Below are positions 50,501-61,600 of a DNA stretch of 64,000 bases, one piece after another; the stretch's first letter is position 1, and each line of letters opens with the position of its first letter. The DNA is from Emmonsiellopsis sp. PD_33 (lineage: Eukaryota > Ascomycota > Eurotiomycetes > Onygenales > Ajellomycetaceae). The position numbers and the translations under genes were made by a program. The notes below the pieces were generated by a model. That model had not been told where the DNA came from, searched no databases, and worked only from the letters and a program-made list of their open reading frames with translations. The stretch lies in assembly GCA_032988165.1 (NCBI GenBank), contig JANTQF010000125.1:1-64000 (forward strand). The letters run 5' to 3'.

Positions 50501-53071
50501 ACACTTATTCTTGAATAATGGCTCCTATAACTAAATTACTTAAGGGTAGTGTTAAGGGCAAAAAACCTGGGTCATTTCATTTTACTAAAAATGCCAGGGC
50601 AGCACTAGCTGCAATCAAGAAAGCCTTTGTAGAAGTAACACTCCTTAATCATTTTGACTCTAATCAACCTATTCAACTGGAGATAGATGCCTCTAAATTT
50701 GGTATTTATGAAATATTATCCCAGTTAATGGAAAACTCAAATCAAAATAGGTTTAGTAGGTGGGAAGGCTCCTATCTGCTTACAACTTGTAGGTAAAACT
50801 GAGCTCTAGTAGCCTTTTTCTCAAGGAAATTAAATTCAATGTAATAATAGTATGATACACACAATCAAAAACTTCTTGTAATTATTAAATCATTCAAAAC
50901 TTGATAATACTACCTGCAGGGTAGCAATTTTCCTATTCAAGTTCTTTCAGATCATATGAACTTACATTATTTCTTTATCATTAAGAAGCTATCTGCAAGA
51001 TAGGCTAGATGAGCTGAGTTATTATCTGAATACAATTTCTATATTTATTATTGCCCTGACTGACTTAACCCAGCTGATGCACCTTCACAGTGGCTGGACT
51101 ATAAAATAGTCCTGCAGGAGGAAGATGTTGATGAAGCACTTTCTATATTACAGAAAAAACTGGCTGCATGGGGTTCAGTTATACCTAGTTATAGATTCCA
51201 ATTTAGAGCTGCAGAGGCTACTTCAGACAGCTGAATCAGTAATGTTGAACTAGCTGAGATAATAATACTTAATAAAGCTAGTACTGTCAGTCTAGAATGT
51301 CTCATATCATGTCTGGCTGCAATAGATGCTACTTCAGACAAAACAGGCTATAAACTTCCCTCCAAGATGCTTCAGAAATTCATTAAGGAGGTACAAGATA
51401 GAGATACCTTTTGTGTATCTCAGATTCAAGAGCTGAAAGGTTGTGAAGAAACTGGGTTGAATTCAAATGATGGGCTTAGAGATTCAAAGCTGACAGCTAA
51501 GTTGAAAGAATGATCAATAGGAGATTATAGCCTCCTAACATTTATTAAATCTATTTTTGTTCCTGATAGTAGGGCTCTAAGACAAGAGTTACTACAAATT
51601 CATCATGATGATCCATATGCAGGTCACTTTAATATAATAAAGATTAAAGAACTACTTTAAAGGAAGTATTATTAGAAGGAAATTCATCAGGATGTTTCAG
51701 AGTTTATTAACATGTGTGACATCTGTAAAAGAGTGAAGTCATTAAAACACTGCTCATATAGCATCTTATCAGCTCTGCCTATTCTCAATCATCTCTGAAA
51801 ATTAATATTAATAGATTTCATTGTTGACCTACTCAAGTCTCAGTTCAAAGGTTGAAAATATGATAGTATCTTGATCATTGTGGACCATTTTACTAAGATG
51901 ACTAAATATATCCCTTGTTTGAAGACTATTAAAGCATCAGAGCTTGCTGAACTTTTCATAGATTTTATTATCTATAAATATGATCCTTCATTGTCACTAA
52001 TAATAAACTGTAGGTCCTTATTTATCAGTCATTTTTGATTAGCCTTTTACTACCATCTTCATATATGCTGAAATTTAAGTATGGCTTTTCATCCTCAGAC
52101 TGACAGTCAAATAGAATGTCAAAATGAAACCCTTGAACACTATCTCTAAACCTATTATATCTATTATTAAGATGATTGGACACAGCACCTTTCAACAGGA
52201 TAATTTGCATATAATAATGCTAAACAAGCTTCAATGGAAGTATCTTCTTTCTTTGTGTTTATGGGATTTAATCCAGAATTGCCCTGGGATGTCACAGATG
52301 ACACCCCTAAGAGGGAGGCAAGCTCTGCTGTCAATCAAAAACCTCAAGAAGTTCTAGATGTTATAAAGAGACTTAATATATTAATAGAAATATATGAGAG
52401 GTTGATAACCAGCCTACAATACACTGCTGATAAGCAAGTGACATATTATAATTAGAAATATAAGTTAATGTCATTTAATATAGGAGATGAAGTCCTTTTA
52501 TTAGCAAAGAATATTAAAATGACTAGACCTTGTAAAAAGCTAGATAATTGTTAGCTTGATTCATTTCCAATTATTAAAATTATTAGTAGACAGGCTTATC
52601 AAGTTCAATTATCTCATTCTTTTGATTGAATACATCCTGTTTTTCATGTGTTTCTCTTGAAATCTTACTGACAACAAGCAGGATCAGAACCACCTCACCC
52701 TGATGGCATTGAAATTGAAGGAGATTTGGAATATATAGTGGAGGATATTTTGAATAAATGACTGGGATAAAATGATAAATCAAAGTACTTAATTAAATGA
52801 GAAGGATATCTCACTTTGGAAAATACATGGGAATTATTAGATAATTTGGAAAATTTGAAGGACCTTGTTGCAGTCTAGGAGGCTGCTAATCAGAATCAAG
52901 ACATGGGAGTTCCTTATAGTTGAAAGTCAAATAGAAAGAGGAAGTACTAGTTTCCTACTCTTTTCTCCCACTGGGTTTTTGAGTAGGTAAATAGGTTTTC
53001 ATGGTCTAAGAATAGATAATACTCTTCTCCTAGTTTTCCTAAAGGGTTTAGAAGTTTAATGAGGTTGTTGA
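47562..53071 (+). mobile_element. Chromovirus family C (3' end cut off by A4)
   Basis: A third Ty3/gypsy lineage, present once. It is inserted in A3 at about 47561 and cut by A4 at 53072. The first 526 bp (47562-48087), beginning TGCCCTTGCACTGG, should hold its 5' LTR and leader, but with no second LTR the boundary cannot be fixed. The single-frame polyprotein is unlike the gag/-1/pol layout of family B. It is the best preserved LTR element in coding terms. Confidence 0.85.
48088..53071 (+). pseudogene. Family C Gag-Pol single-frame polyprotein with chromodomain
   Basis: The same reading frame carries all domains from the ATG at 48088 to the A4 insertion at 53072, broken only by stops, so no net frameshift has occurred in about 5 kb. 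Gag is followed by a knuckle at 48910-48960 (NYSKLGHYASDC, two Cys changed to Tyr). Protease-like region near 49150. RT: GGLHLYIDYRDLNK near 49910 and IIYLNDILIFSD near 50218 (YLDD reduced to YLND). RNase H near 50680-51070 (LEIDASKFG, LNPADAPSQWL). Integrase HHCC at about 51600-51760 (IHHDDPYAGHF, MCDICKRVK) and core near 51810-52120 (DFIVDLL, HPQTDSQIECQN). Chromodomain near 52710-52880 (YLIK, stop, EGYLTLENTWELL). Confidence 0.9.
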
Positions 53072-53387
53072 TGTAACATGTAAAGGAGACTGTGCATCAC
53101 ATGTAAATCAACTGTGCTCTTGGACCTTAGATCTTGGACCTCAGGCCTGGCAGTGCATCTAGTAGTGTGCCTGGCAATGCACATATAGTGCACACTTAGT
53201 AGCTAGCTATTGATATATATGCTGTGCAGGTTTCTTATGAAAAGAACCAGTAAACAGTCCTATTACTATATGACCCCTACATTTGAAATATACATACATT
53301 TTTACCTGTCTATTCCTGTCACACTGTTTAATGACTCATAATCTACCTTTCAAATTAAAAGTCTTATATTCAACACCAGATATTACA
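53072..53387 (+). repeat. 5' LTR of A4
   Basis: 316 bp, TGTAACATGTAAAGG to CCAGATATTACA. It gives the clearest family A LTR sequence. Confidence 0.9.
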
Positions 53388-53399
53388 GTTCTGTTTGCT
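53249..53399 (+). promoter_or_regulatory. Putative self-priming pair of A4
   Basis: AGTAAACAG at 53249-53257 in the LTR pairs with CTGTTTGCT at 53391-53399, three bases after the LTR end. In A3 the LTR segment is AGCAAACAG, a perfect complement of the A4 site, so the ancestor probably had nine paired bases. Inferred role as for family B. Confidence 0.4.
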
Positions 53400-53490
53400 C
53401 ACCCCTGAGTGAATGATCTGTCAGAAATAGACAAACAACAACAAGATAACTCATAGAAAAACTGTAAATAACTACAGAGGAACCTCTCAA

Positions 53491-54640
53491 GTGCACACTA
53501 ACTCCTCTATACAGCAAGGGACTAGTAATAACAAACTACAACTCAAACCTCTACAGGATCCTCTGCAGGAATCTGACCATAAATTAATTGCAGGCAATGA
53601 AGGATTAGATGATGAAGACCTGCACCTGCCTACTGTGCAGCTATGCACAATCAAAGAATGCATCAAAGAGCTATAGATGCAATGAAAAATCCAAAAGGCA
53701 GAGTACATAATGAAGACACTGGAGGACTAGCTAGTATAAGATGAATTAATGGATTAAGAGGTAGCTGTACTGATTGTACAGGAGAAAACCACAGCTCAAA
53801 ATCAAATCTTGAAAAGGCCTCATGCAGAAATAACTCAGCTACCCTACTAAATTACCCATTTAAAGGTTAATACATCCTCTAAATATCAAGGAAAAAGCAT
53901 GTTAGAGCTTGAAGATTTCATCATCCAAACTGAAATAGAATTCAAACACAATGAAGACTACTACATCATTGAAAAATACTACATCTAAGATGCTGCATAG
54001 AAGCTTGCTATAGAATCTCTCCACTAATAAGATGTTTTCCACAAGAATTACAAAGTAAACCCAGAGAATTCATTACTCACCTAGAAAGACCTCTATATAC
54101 AGTTATAACTACACCTCATAGATCTAGATGTGCTTCAACAGCAATCAACCAAGAAATATATGAATGCATAATAATAGAATAATTAATCTATCCAAGATTT
54201 TACTAAGTATCTTCTCAACCTGAAGAAATATCTATTCTATAAAATTCAGAAGAAACAGTGCAGTTCTGATCTAATGAACCACTACTGAGAGGAAATCCAG
54301 ATTTATATGCATCTCATGAAGAGAGATTCTAAGAATTATAAAGAGATATTAGTATTTCTATACAAGGTAGAGTAGTATTGTAAGGACTAAAAACTATTCT
54401 CATTCAAGTAGGAAATCACTGTAAATCCATTATGCAAGAAGAAGTCTTTTAATTCCTGGACAAAAATAGATTCTAAAAGGGAAAAATCCCCAAACTATAC
54501 ACTTAAAGGTTAATCCTTGCAACCTAAGTTCACCCCTTATCTTAAGTGCTCTCACTGTGATAAATCAGGCTACATCCTCAATGACTACTGGGAACTTCAT
54601 CCTGAAAAGCACATGAAGAAGTGTAAGTCAAAAAACTAGA
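53491..54640 (+). pseudogene. A4 gag
   Basis: Gag of family A. The first open part (from 53491) is Gln/Asp/Glu-rich. It is followed in the same general region by a helical domain (SKYQGKSMLELEDFI near 53880) and near 54547-54620 a modified knuckle CSHCDKSGYILNDYWELHPEK, in which His and the last Cys of the CCHC pattern have become Tyr. The WELHPEK tail after the knuckle is a known trait of one fungal gypsy group. Stops and probable shifts interrupt it. Confidence 0.7.
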
Positions 54641-54659
54641 TCTCTCAGTACTAAGCATT

Positions 54660-57423
54660 ATTATAGTACTAGGAGTAGATGAGATGAGATGAAGGTACAG
54701 CAAAGAAGTAATAGTAATTAAGATATAGCTAGAAATTCCTTAAGAGTTAGTTATTGTCTGGGCATTTATCAACTTGGATGTAGAAGTAAATTTTATCAGC
54801 CAGAAATAAGTAAAAGTATATCTTAGAAAAGGTAGTGAAGATTCATGCTAGATCAGTATAATTAATAGATACTAGGTTATAGCTTATAACTAACATGAAA
54901 TGTATACATATATAATTAATAATAAGAGACTCTCTCACAATCAGAGCTTTTACTTTAAAGTAGTGAATATAAAAGGCTACAATGTCATCCTGAGATTCTC
55001 CTGGCTCAAGATGGTAGATCCCAACATTTAATAATTAAAATCACACTGAATATACTATATACTGTATGTTAATAACATTGAGATCATCATCATAAAATAG
55101 GTGAATGTAGTGGTTAGAATTAGATGTATAGCTTATATTATCTACTTACATCAACTAGAAGGGGATGAACTAATTACTCTATTCAGTATAGTTCTAGATG
55201 AGAAGCTAGTAATACCAGAAGTCTATTACAAATATAAAGATATTTTCTCAGAAGTTATAGTAGAACTACTTCTAGAATATACATAATATGATCATTCAAT
55301 TAATTTAATACCTGGAAAAGAATCCCTCTACTGATCAATCTATAATCTCTCTGTTAAAGAATTAGAGGTGCTGCATAAATACCTGAAATCTAGTCTGGAA
55401 AAAGAATGAATATACCCATTAAAAAGCTCTGTAGACACACTGATATTTTTCATCTCAAAAAAAGATAGAATCATATATCTTTATATAGACTACTATAGGC
55501 TCAATACTATTAGTATAAAGAATTAATATTCTCTCCCCTTAATCAGTAAAATAATCAACAGACTGGCCAGTGTAAAGGTCTACTTGCAGTTAGATCTCCA
55601 TGATGTATATCACTAACTGCATATATATAAAGGTGATGAGTGGAAAACAGCTTTCTAAACATACTATAGTCATTTCAAATATCAAGTGATTCCCTTTGAA
55701 CTCATAAATGCACCAGCAATATTTTAATCCTATATTAATAAGGCTCTGAGTAATCTTCTAGATATCTACTGCATTATCTACCTGGATGACATTATCATCT
55801 ACTTGAACTTAGAGGAAGAGCACCATAAGTATATGTGCATGATACTGAAACACCTGCATACCTACAAATTATATGTGAAACTTAGTAAATATATATTTCA
55901 TGTAGATCATATCAATTTCCTCAGCTTTATAATCAGCATGAACAGTATTGAGATGAAATAAAGCTAGATTAATATTATCCTCTCCTAGCTAGAATCCAAG
56001 TGTGTTCATGACATTCAGATATTCTTAGGATTTATGAATTTTTACTACCATTTTATAGATAGATTCACAGCAAAAGTACAGCCCTTATCTACACTCACAA
56101 AAGATATAATATAGAAAGGCTAGAACTGAAAGATGATCCTCCTCAATACTAATACATAGAAAGCTTTTCAAGAGCTAAAAAGTATATTTATAAAGACTCT
56201 AATTCTTATGTACTTTAACTCAGATTGAAAACTTCAGGTAGAGTCAGATGTATCAGGTTTTGTGCTGGATGTAATCCTCTTATAATTAGATTTAAATAAT
56301 GAATAATAATACCTAATTGTATATTACTTATAAGGTTTATCATCAGCAGAGCACAATTATAATATATATAATTAAGAACTCCTTACTATCCTTATAGCAT
56401 TCAAGTAATAGTACTACTATCTGCATGGTGTATATTTCCCCATGATAGTTTTATCTGATTATGCCAATCTACAGCAATTCATGATGATAATAGAGTTAGT
56501 AGGATATTAGATATAATAGATGAAAACACTCTTCACATTTAACTTTATTATTGAGCATCATTCAGGGATGAAGAATCCTGTAGATGTGTCTAGTCATTAC
56601 CCTGACTATAAAGAAAATGCTTCAAGATGAATACTATTATCAATAATTCAAGAAAAGCTTCTTTAAGAAATATTTTAAATATCAGATATAGATGTATAGA
56701 TACAGTTAGAAGACCTCAGTCAGTAAATAATCAATATAGTAGTATATTTAAAACTATCAAATAATAAGGAAAATGCAATTTACATTGATGCACTTACTTC
56801 CTGCACATATTAAAATGTGTGTGCAGATGAGAGATATATTGCCAGCAATATAGAAAAGCTAGCTCATCTAGTGTCACAAATATTAGTTAATATAATTATG
56901 AAATTCAATACAGCCTATAAATCCTTCCTTGCTGAACCCATCACAGAATTCCTACACTACATGTAAGCTCAGAATGCTGAGCACACTAAGATGTGTAGAA
57001 GAATGAAAGTAGGTAAAATAGATAAAATTAAGCATTCAAATTGAATAACTAATCAAAATGATTTACTTTATCACAAGGGTTACATTTCCATCCCTATAGA
57101 TCAAGTAATAAGAGATGAGATCATAAAATTAAATTATGATGATTCTCAAGGGGGACATTTTAATGTTGAACATACTTTTGAGTGCATTCAGAGGAAATAC
57201 TTTTAATATAATATAATAATAGATGTTTAGAAATATATGTGCACCTGCAATATCTACTAACAGGTTAAGATATATCATCATAAGGAATACAGTTAATTAG
57301 AACTACTTCCTATTCCTACCTCTTCTTTTAAAATAGTAATAATGGATTTCATCATCAAACTCCTATCATCCAAATGGAACAGCAAAGTCTATGATTCAAT
57401 TATAGTATTTATAGATAAGTTAA
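54660..57423 (+). pseudogene. A4 pol, cut inside integrase
   Basis: Protease region near 54720-54870 (poorly conserved). The reverse transcriptase is recognisable from about 55440, with YLDD intact at 55779-55790. RNase H is near 56220-56480 (LQVESDVSGF). Integrase zinc region at about 57130-57260 has SQGGHFNVEHTFECIQRKYF. The integrase core begins at 57342 (MDFIIKLLSSKWNSKVYDSI) and ends abruptly at 57423. The open frame starting at 57342 continues into the Helitron and is an accidental fusion. Stops make the whole inactive. Confidence 0.85.
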
Positions 57424-58640
57424 TCATATATGTATGTTCTTGGTTGGGTCAGCAGAACAGTATCTCAGTGAGGGGATGTCAGCAAAATACTTATATTTTA
57501 GTGTCCTTTTGCTCACCACTTTTTAGTTATGTGGTGCACTTTGGTCCCTCTGCCCCAACCTCCTCCTTTCCTTCTATTCTCAATGTCCTATGTGTTCCAC
57601 CTCTTCACTGTATATATATATCTTACATCTGCACTGTTGCCATGTTTGTCCCCCCTGCTGAGCACCCTCTACTGCCCCCTGAGTGCTGCTTGGCCTTCAG
57701 TCTGTCTGTTTTCTTGCTACCTTCAGTGGTCATTTGGGATCCTTTTGGCATCCCCTATTATAATGCCCTTAATGATGTCCTGGGTCCCAGGCTTCCTGTT
57801 GATTTCATTGATGCCCTGAGGTCTGGGCAGGTGGATGAGGCTGCTTGATTGGCTGTGCCAGTGCCACCTGTTCCTATTTTGCCTGCTAGGTCAGTGCTAC
57901 TGGTGCAGTCTGCTGCTGTGCTGGTGGTGCCAGTACAGCCTATCTCTGCAGCTCTATTGACTGTGCTGGTGCTGCCTGTACAGCCTGTCTCTTTCTTGCC
58001 TGCTGCATCTACTCAATTGTCATGGTGGGCTGAATATGAGGCCTGTGATTATCAGATATATGAGATGAACTAGCATTTTGACTGTCTCTTCTATCATCTT
58101 CATCAGTTCTGACATTCTCTGTGTGTCTGTATGCTACATATCCCCTCTGTGGATTTCACCTCTTGGTCATTCACCACTGATTTCTTTCCTCTTTTTGATT
58201 TTAGACTGCTGCCTCTCCACATTCTTAGCATTGGCATTGGATCATTGGTTTCATTCATGGGATTATGGGATTTGTGGGGTTATCTTGGGTTGAATCATTG
58301 ATGTCTTCATTTGGCATGTATATATATCTCCTGCTGTCTGCTGCTCTTTGTCAGTCTCTTTCATTATCTGCTGTCCTCTGTGCTTTTTGTCATCTATATC
58401 TTTATCTATCTTGCTTTATCTTCATTTGAATATTACTTCTTGCTTTTTACTGTCATACCTTCTATTACCCTGCCTTTCTGAGTTCCTTTATCTTCTGCCC
58501 TCTCTGCAGCAGATTTGGTGTCTTTTCCTCCTCCAGTCTCTATGCCTAAGACCCCTCCAAGTTCTATGCTATCATCAGTTTAGGCTCCTGTTCCTCATCA
58601 TACCTGCAACAGCTGCCATGAGTGATATACTGTTGGTCCT
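57424..58640 (+). other. Helitron 5' region with possible N-terminal exon
   Basis: Starts with the terminal TC. From about 57700 to 58076 one frame (the same as the zinc-ribbon exon) reads VVIWDPFGIPYYNALNDVL, then LPVDFIDALRSGQVDEAA, a TGA, a Pro/Val-rich repeat-like stretch and WWAEYEACDYQIYEMN. This may be the N-terminus of the transposase or a separate exon. From 58080 to 58640 the sequence is pyrimidine-rich, with Leu/Cys-rich open frames in several phases and no family. An intron in this part is possible, but the sites cannot be fixed. Confidence 0.5.
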
Positions 58641-58649
58641 TGATATGCC

Positions 58650-61600
58650 TGGTGTTTAGTGTGTCTGAGTTTAGCCAGGGTGGCTGCTCCTCTGGTGTCT
58701 GTCCCCTCCAGGTCTGCCCTGAGTGAGGGCTGTGTCTGCTTGGATTGTCATTACCAGCTTCTGAACTCTCAGTATAAGCATTGTGATGGGTGTCAAGCTG
58801 CCCATAGGGCTCTGATTAGGCCTGATGTTGCTGCTGTTGCTCAGGTGCTTCCACCCTGTACTGACTGTAGCCTTAAACCTCTGCCTGACTGCTGGAGCAG
58901 TCATTGCACTGCCTGTAGGGAGGGGGCTAGGGCCAGAGTGATTATTAAGTATATTGTGTGTGAGGTCTCTTTGTCAAATCATTGTGAGAGATGCTGTTAG
59001 GACTACTGGGGCATTGCTGTTGTTCATTGCTGTAGGGGTTGTGGTTTTAGGCCTCTTTCTAATGGCCAGTTCAGTCATTATCTGGACTACTACAATAATG
59101 GGGGGCCCTAGGGTGCTTTTCCACATTTTACCTGTGATATCTGTCTTTAGCATTTCAATGGTTCTCTGGTAGTTGATGTGGATGTCATTCAATGCCCTGC
59201 CTGCTTTATATCTGGCATTCCATCTGTTCTTGCATCTTTATCTAATGCTGCCCACTGGGAACCTCTAGATCTTAGACATATGGATAAGGCCTGTCCTGCA
59301 TGTGGCACTTTATTCTGAGCTTCTGAGTTACTCAAGACAAAACATCCTCAGGATTATGCCAACTGCTGCAAGAATGAGGGGGTTACCTTTACTTCCCCTC
59401 CTATATCTGAGTCTGTTGAAGAGTCTATCATCTACTCCCTCTTCTCTGGGGCTCATGAGCTATCATCTTTCTTCTTTCAGAATATACATTCAATAAATTT
59501 ATTATTGTTGTTTACCTCTGTTGGTTTTAAATCCCTCTCTCACCTTTCAGCTAGTGAGTATCTATATATCATGCAGGTCCAGGGCAGTATCTACCACATA
59601 ATGGGGCTGTTGGAGGCAGGTATGGGCCCTGCTGCTTTTGCTCAGCTTTATTTTCTTGATCCCCAGGAGGCTGCCTGGGATCATGTTTGGGGTTGGGATT
59701 TTGAGCTCAGGTGGCATGAGGTTGTTGCCTTGCTCAATGCCTATATCCATTTGAATAACCTCTTTATTAGTGTCCTCCATCAGACCAAGGATGTTCTGTG
59801 TGATGGTGCTGATAGGTCTTCTTACCTGCATCTGAATCTTTCCCTCCATCTTGTGTCAAATAAGGATGGGGGGTGTTGTTATGACCTGCCTACTACTACC
59901 AATAAGCTTGCCCTGTTCATGCCCAACATGACCCATAAATTCTCCAATATTAGTTATAGGGATGTGTGTCTCTATCTCCATCAGGCTCCTACTGCTGAGG
60001 ACCTGTCAAGTCATTGAGTTGCACTTCAAGAGCTCTGAGAGGGTGATTCAGCTTTGAATTTTATGGGGTCTTCCTCAGGATCCATGGCAATAAGCCCTGC
60101 ATCAGATTCAATGGCTCATCCTTACACCTTCATTCATTTTTAGCATTCTCTCTTCTTTCCTTTGGTATATGCCCTGTTCTACCCTGCCAGAGGGTTTAGC
60201 TATTTGTGTCATATAACTCTGGGTGGTTTGACAGCTGGAGGTTAGTTCTACCTTATATATATCTTGATGTTTTAGTTTACTGACTGGCTTTCTATTTTCT
60301 AGGTGTGCCTTGTAAGCATAAGAATCTGACCATTGCCTAGTTCTATCACTATCAACTTTATATCTGTGCTGATTCCTTTAACCTTCCTCATTGCAGCTAG
60401 TTCCTCTTCCAGCAGTGGCTGCTGAACATGTGGCTGGCTATTGATAACTCTAGGCTTGAATTCCACCTTTATAATCAGTTGAAGCTCTATGCAGATCTCT
60501 ATGGCTCTTTCCAGCTTTAAATGCAGAATAACACTGATGCCAGCAATACTGATTATAGTATACTGCCTGCTTGATTTATTAGGAGGTCCCATCATTGTTG
60601 AAATATCTATCAGGGTTTCATGGCTTTGATGCATCACTTCTACAAGCCTGCTCTGTTTGTTACCTTCACTGTAAACCCTGAGTGGGAGGAGATTCAGTCC
60701 AAGCTTCTCTGTGATGATAATGGGGAGCCTATACAGTGTTGGAATGACTAGCCCAATTTGGTTGCTAGGGTCTTCAATATGAAGAATCAGGTCTTGCTTT
60801 GTGAGATCAAGGGTAGTACTCTGAGTAAATATGTCACCCACATTCAGATGATTGAGTATCAGAAGAGGGGGCTGCCTTACTCTCACACCCTATACTGGCT
60901 GGAAGATGACCTGTGTTCCATTGAGAGGATAGATGATATTGTGTCTGCTGAGGTATCAGATTCTGAGGGGTCAGGGGGGTAGTTGCTCTATGATATCATT
61001 ACTAAATAGCTACTGCACAGGCCCTGTGGTTTGCATTTCAACCCTAATGCTCCCTACTGTGAAAGGGATGTTAATGGTGAGGTCTGTTGTACCAAGCAGT
61101 TCTCCAAGCCTTTCACTAAGGAGATAACTATTCATCAATCATAATATCCCTAGTACCACTATTATGAGGGCAGCCATCACTTTACCTACAACTCAGATAA
61201 GGCTGGCTCTGTTGAGGTTGGCAATGAATGGGTCATTCCTCATAATTCTTACTTGACTTGGAAGTATAAGGCTTACATCAATATTGAATGCTGTGTCAAT
61301 ATCTCTGCAGTTAAATATCTTCATAAATATATCATGAAGGGTTCCAACCATGCTACTGTCAGTTTCAATGTGGGTGACAATGAGATCTATGAGTACTACC
61401 TGGATCACTATGTTGATTGTACTGAGGTGGCCTGGCAGGCTCTAGGCTTCAGTGTAGAGAACTATTACCCTGAGAATATGAGCCTTGTTGTCCACCTTCC
61501 AGGCAGGCACCATGTTGTATATGACCCTGAGGAGCCCTGTGAGGTTACCCTTAACTGCCTTGATGGCCAGACATCTTACCTGCTTGCTTTCTTTAAGTAT

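Larger units (their letters stand above)
53072..57423 (+). mobile_element. Chromovirus family A, copy A4 (interrupted by the Helitron)
   Basis: 5' LTR at 53072-53387, then leader, gag and pol up to the start of the integrase core, where the Helitron begins at 57424. The 3' part is beyond the window. It is the least decayed A copy, with more GC and an intact YLDD. Its insertion cut the reading frame of element C. GTTGA (53067-53071) would be the left target duplication, but the right one is not visible. Confidence 0.9.

Noticed and set aside
48088..53071. TGA read as Trp (alternative genetic code)
   Set aside because: TAG and TAA are equally common inside the same frames and all elements are decayed by transitions, so mutation explains the TGA codons without a code change.
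57342..57848. 168-aa open frame
   Set aside because: Its first 27 or so codons are A4 integrase and the rest is Helitron; the fusion is created by the insertion and is not a gene.
58078..58659. Leu/Cys-rich open frames as a secreted or membrane protein
   Set aside because: They occur in several phases over a pyrimidine-rich stretch, with no consistent frame or family; probably leader or intron of the Helitron gene.
60299..60886. Longest open frame of the window (195 aa, minus strand)
   Set aside because: It is exactly antisense to Helitron exon 2, whose plus-strand frame carries the expected Rep motifs. It lies open only because transitions removed stops on that strand.
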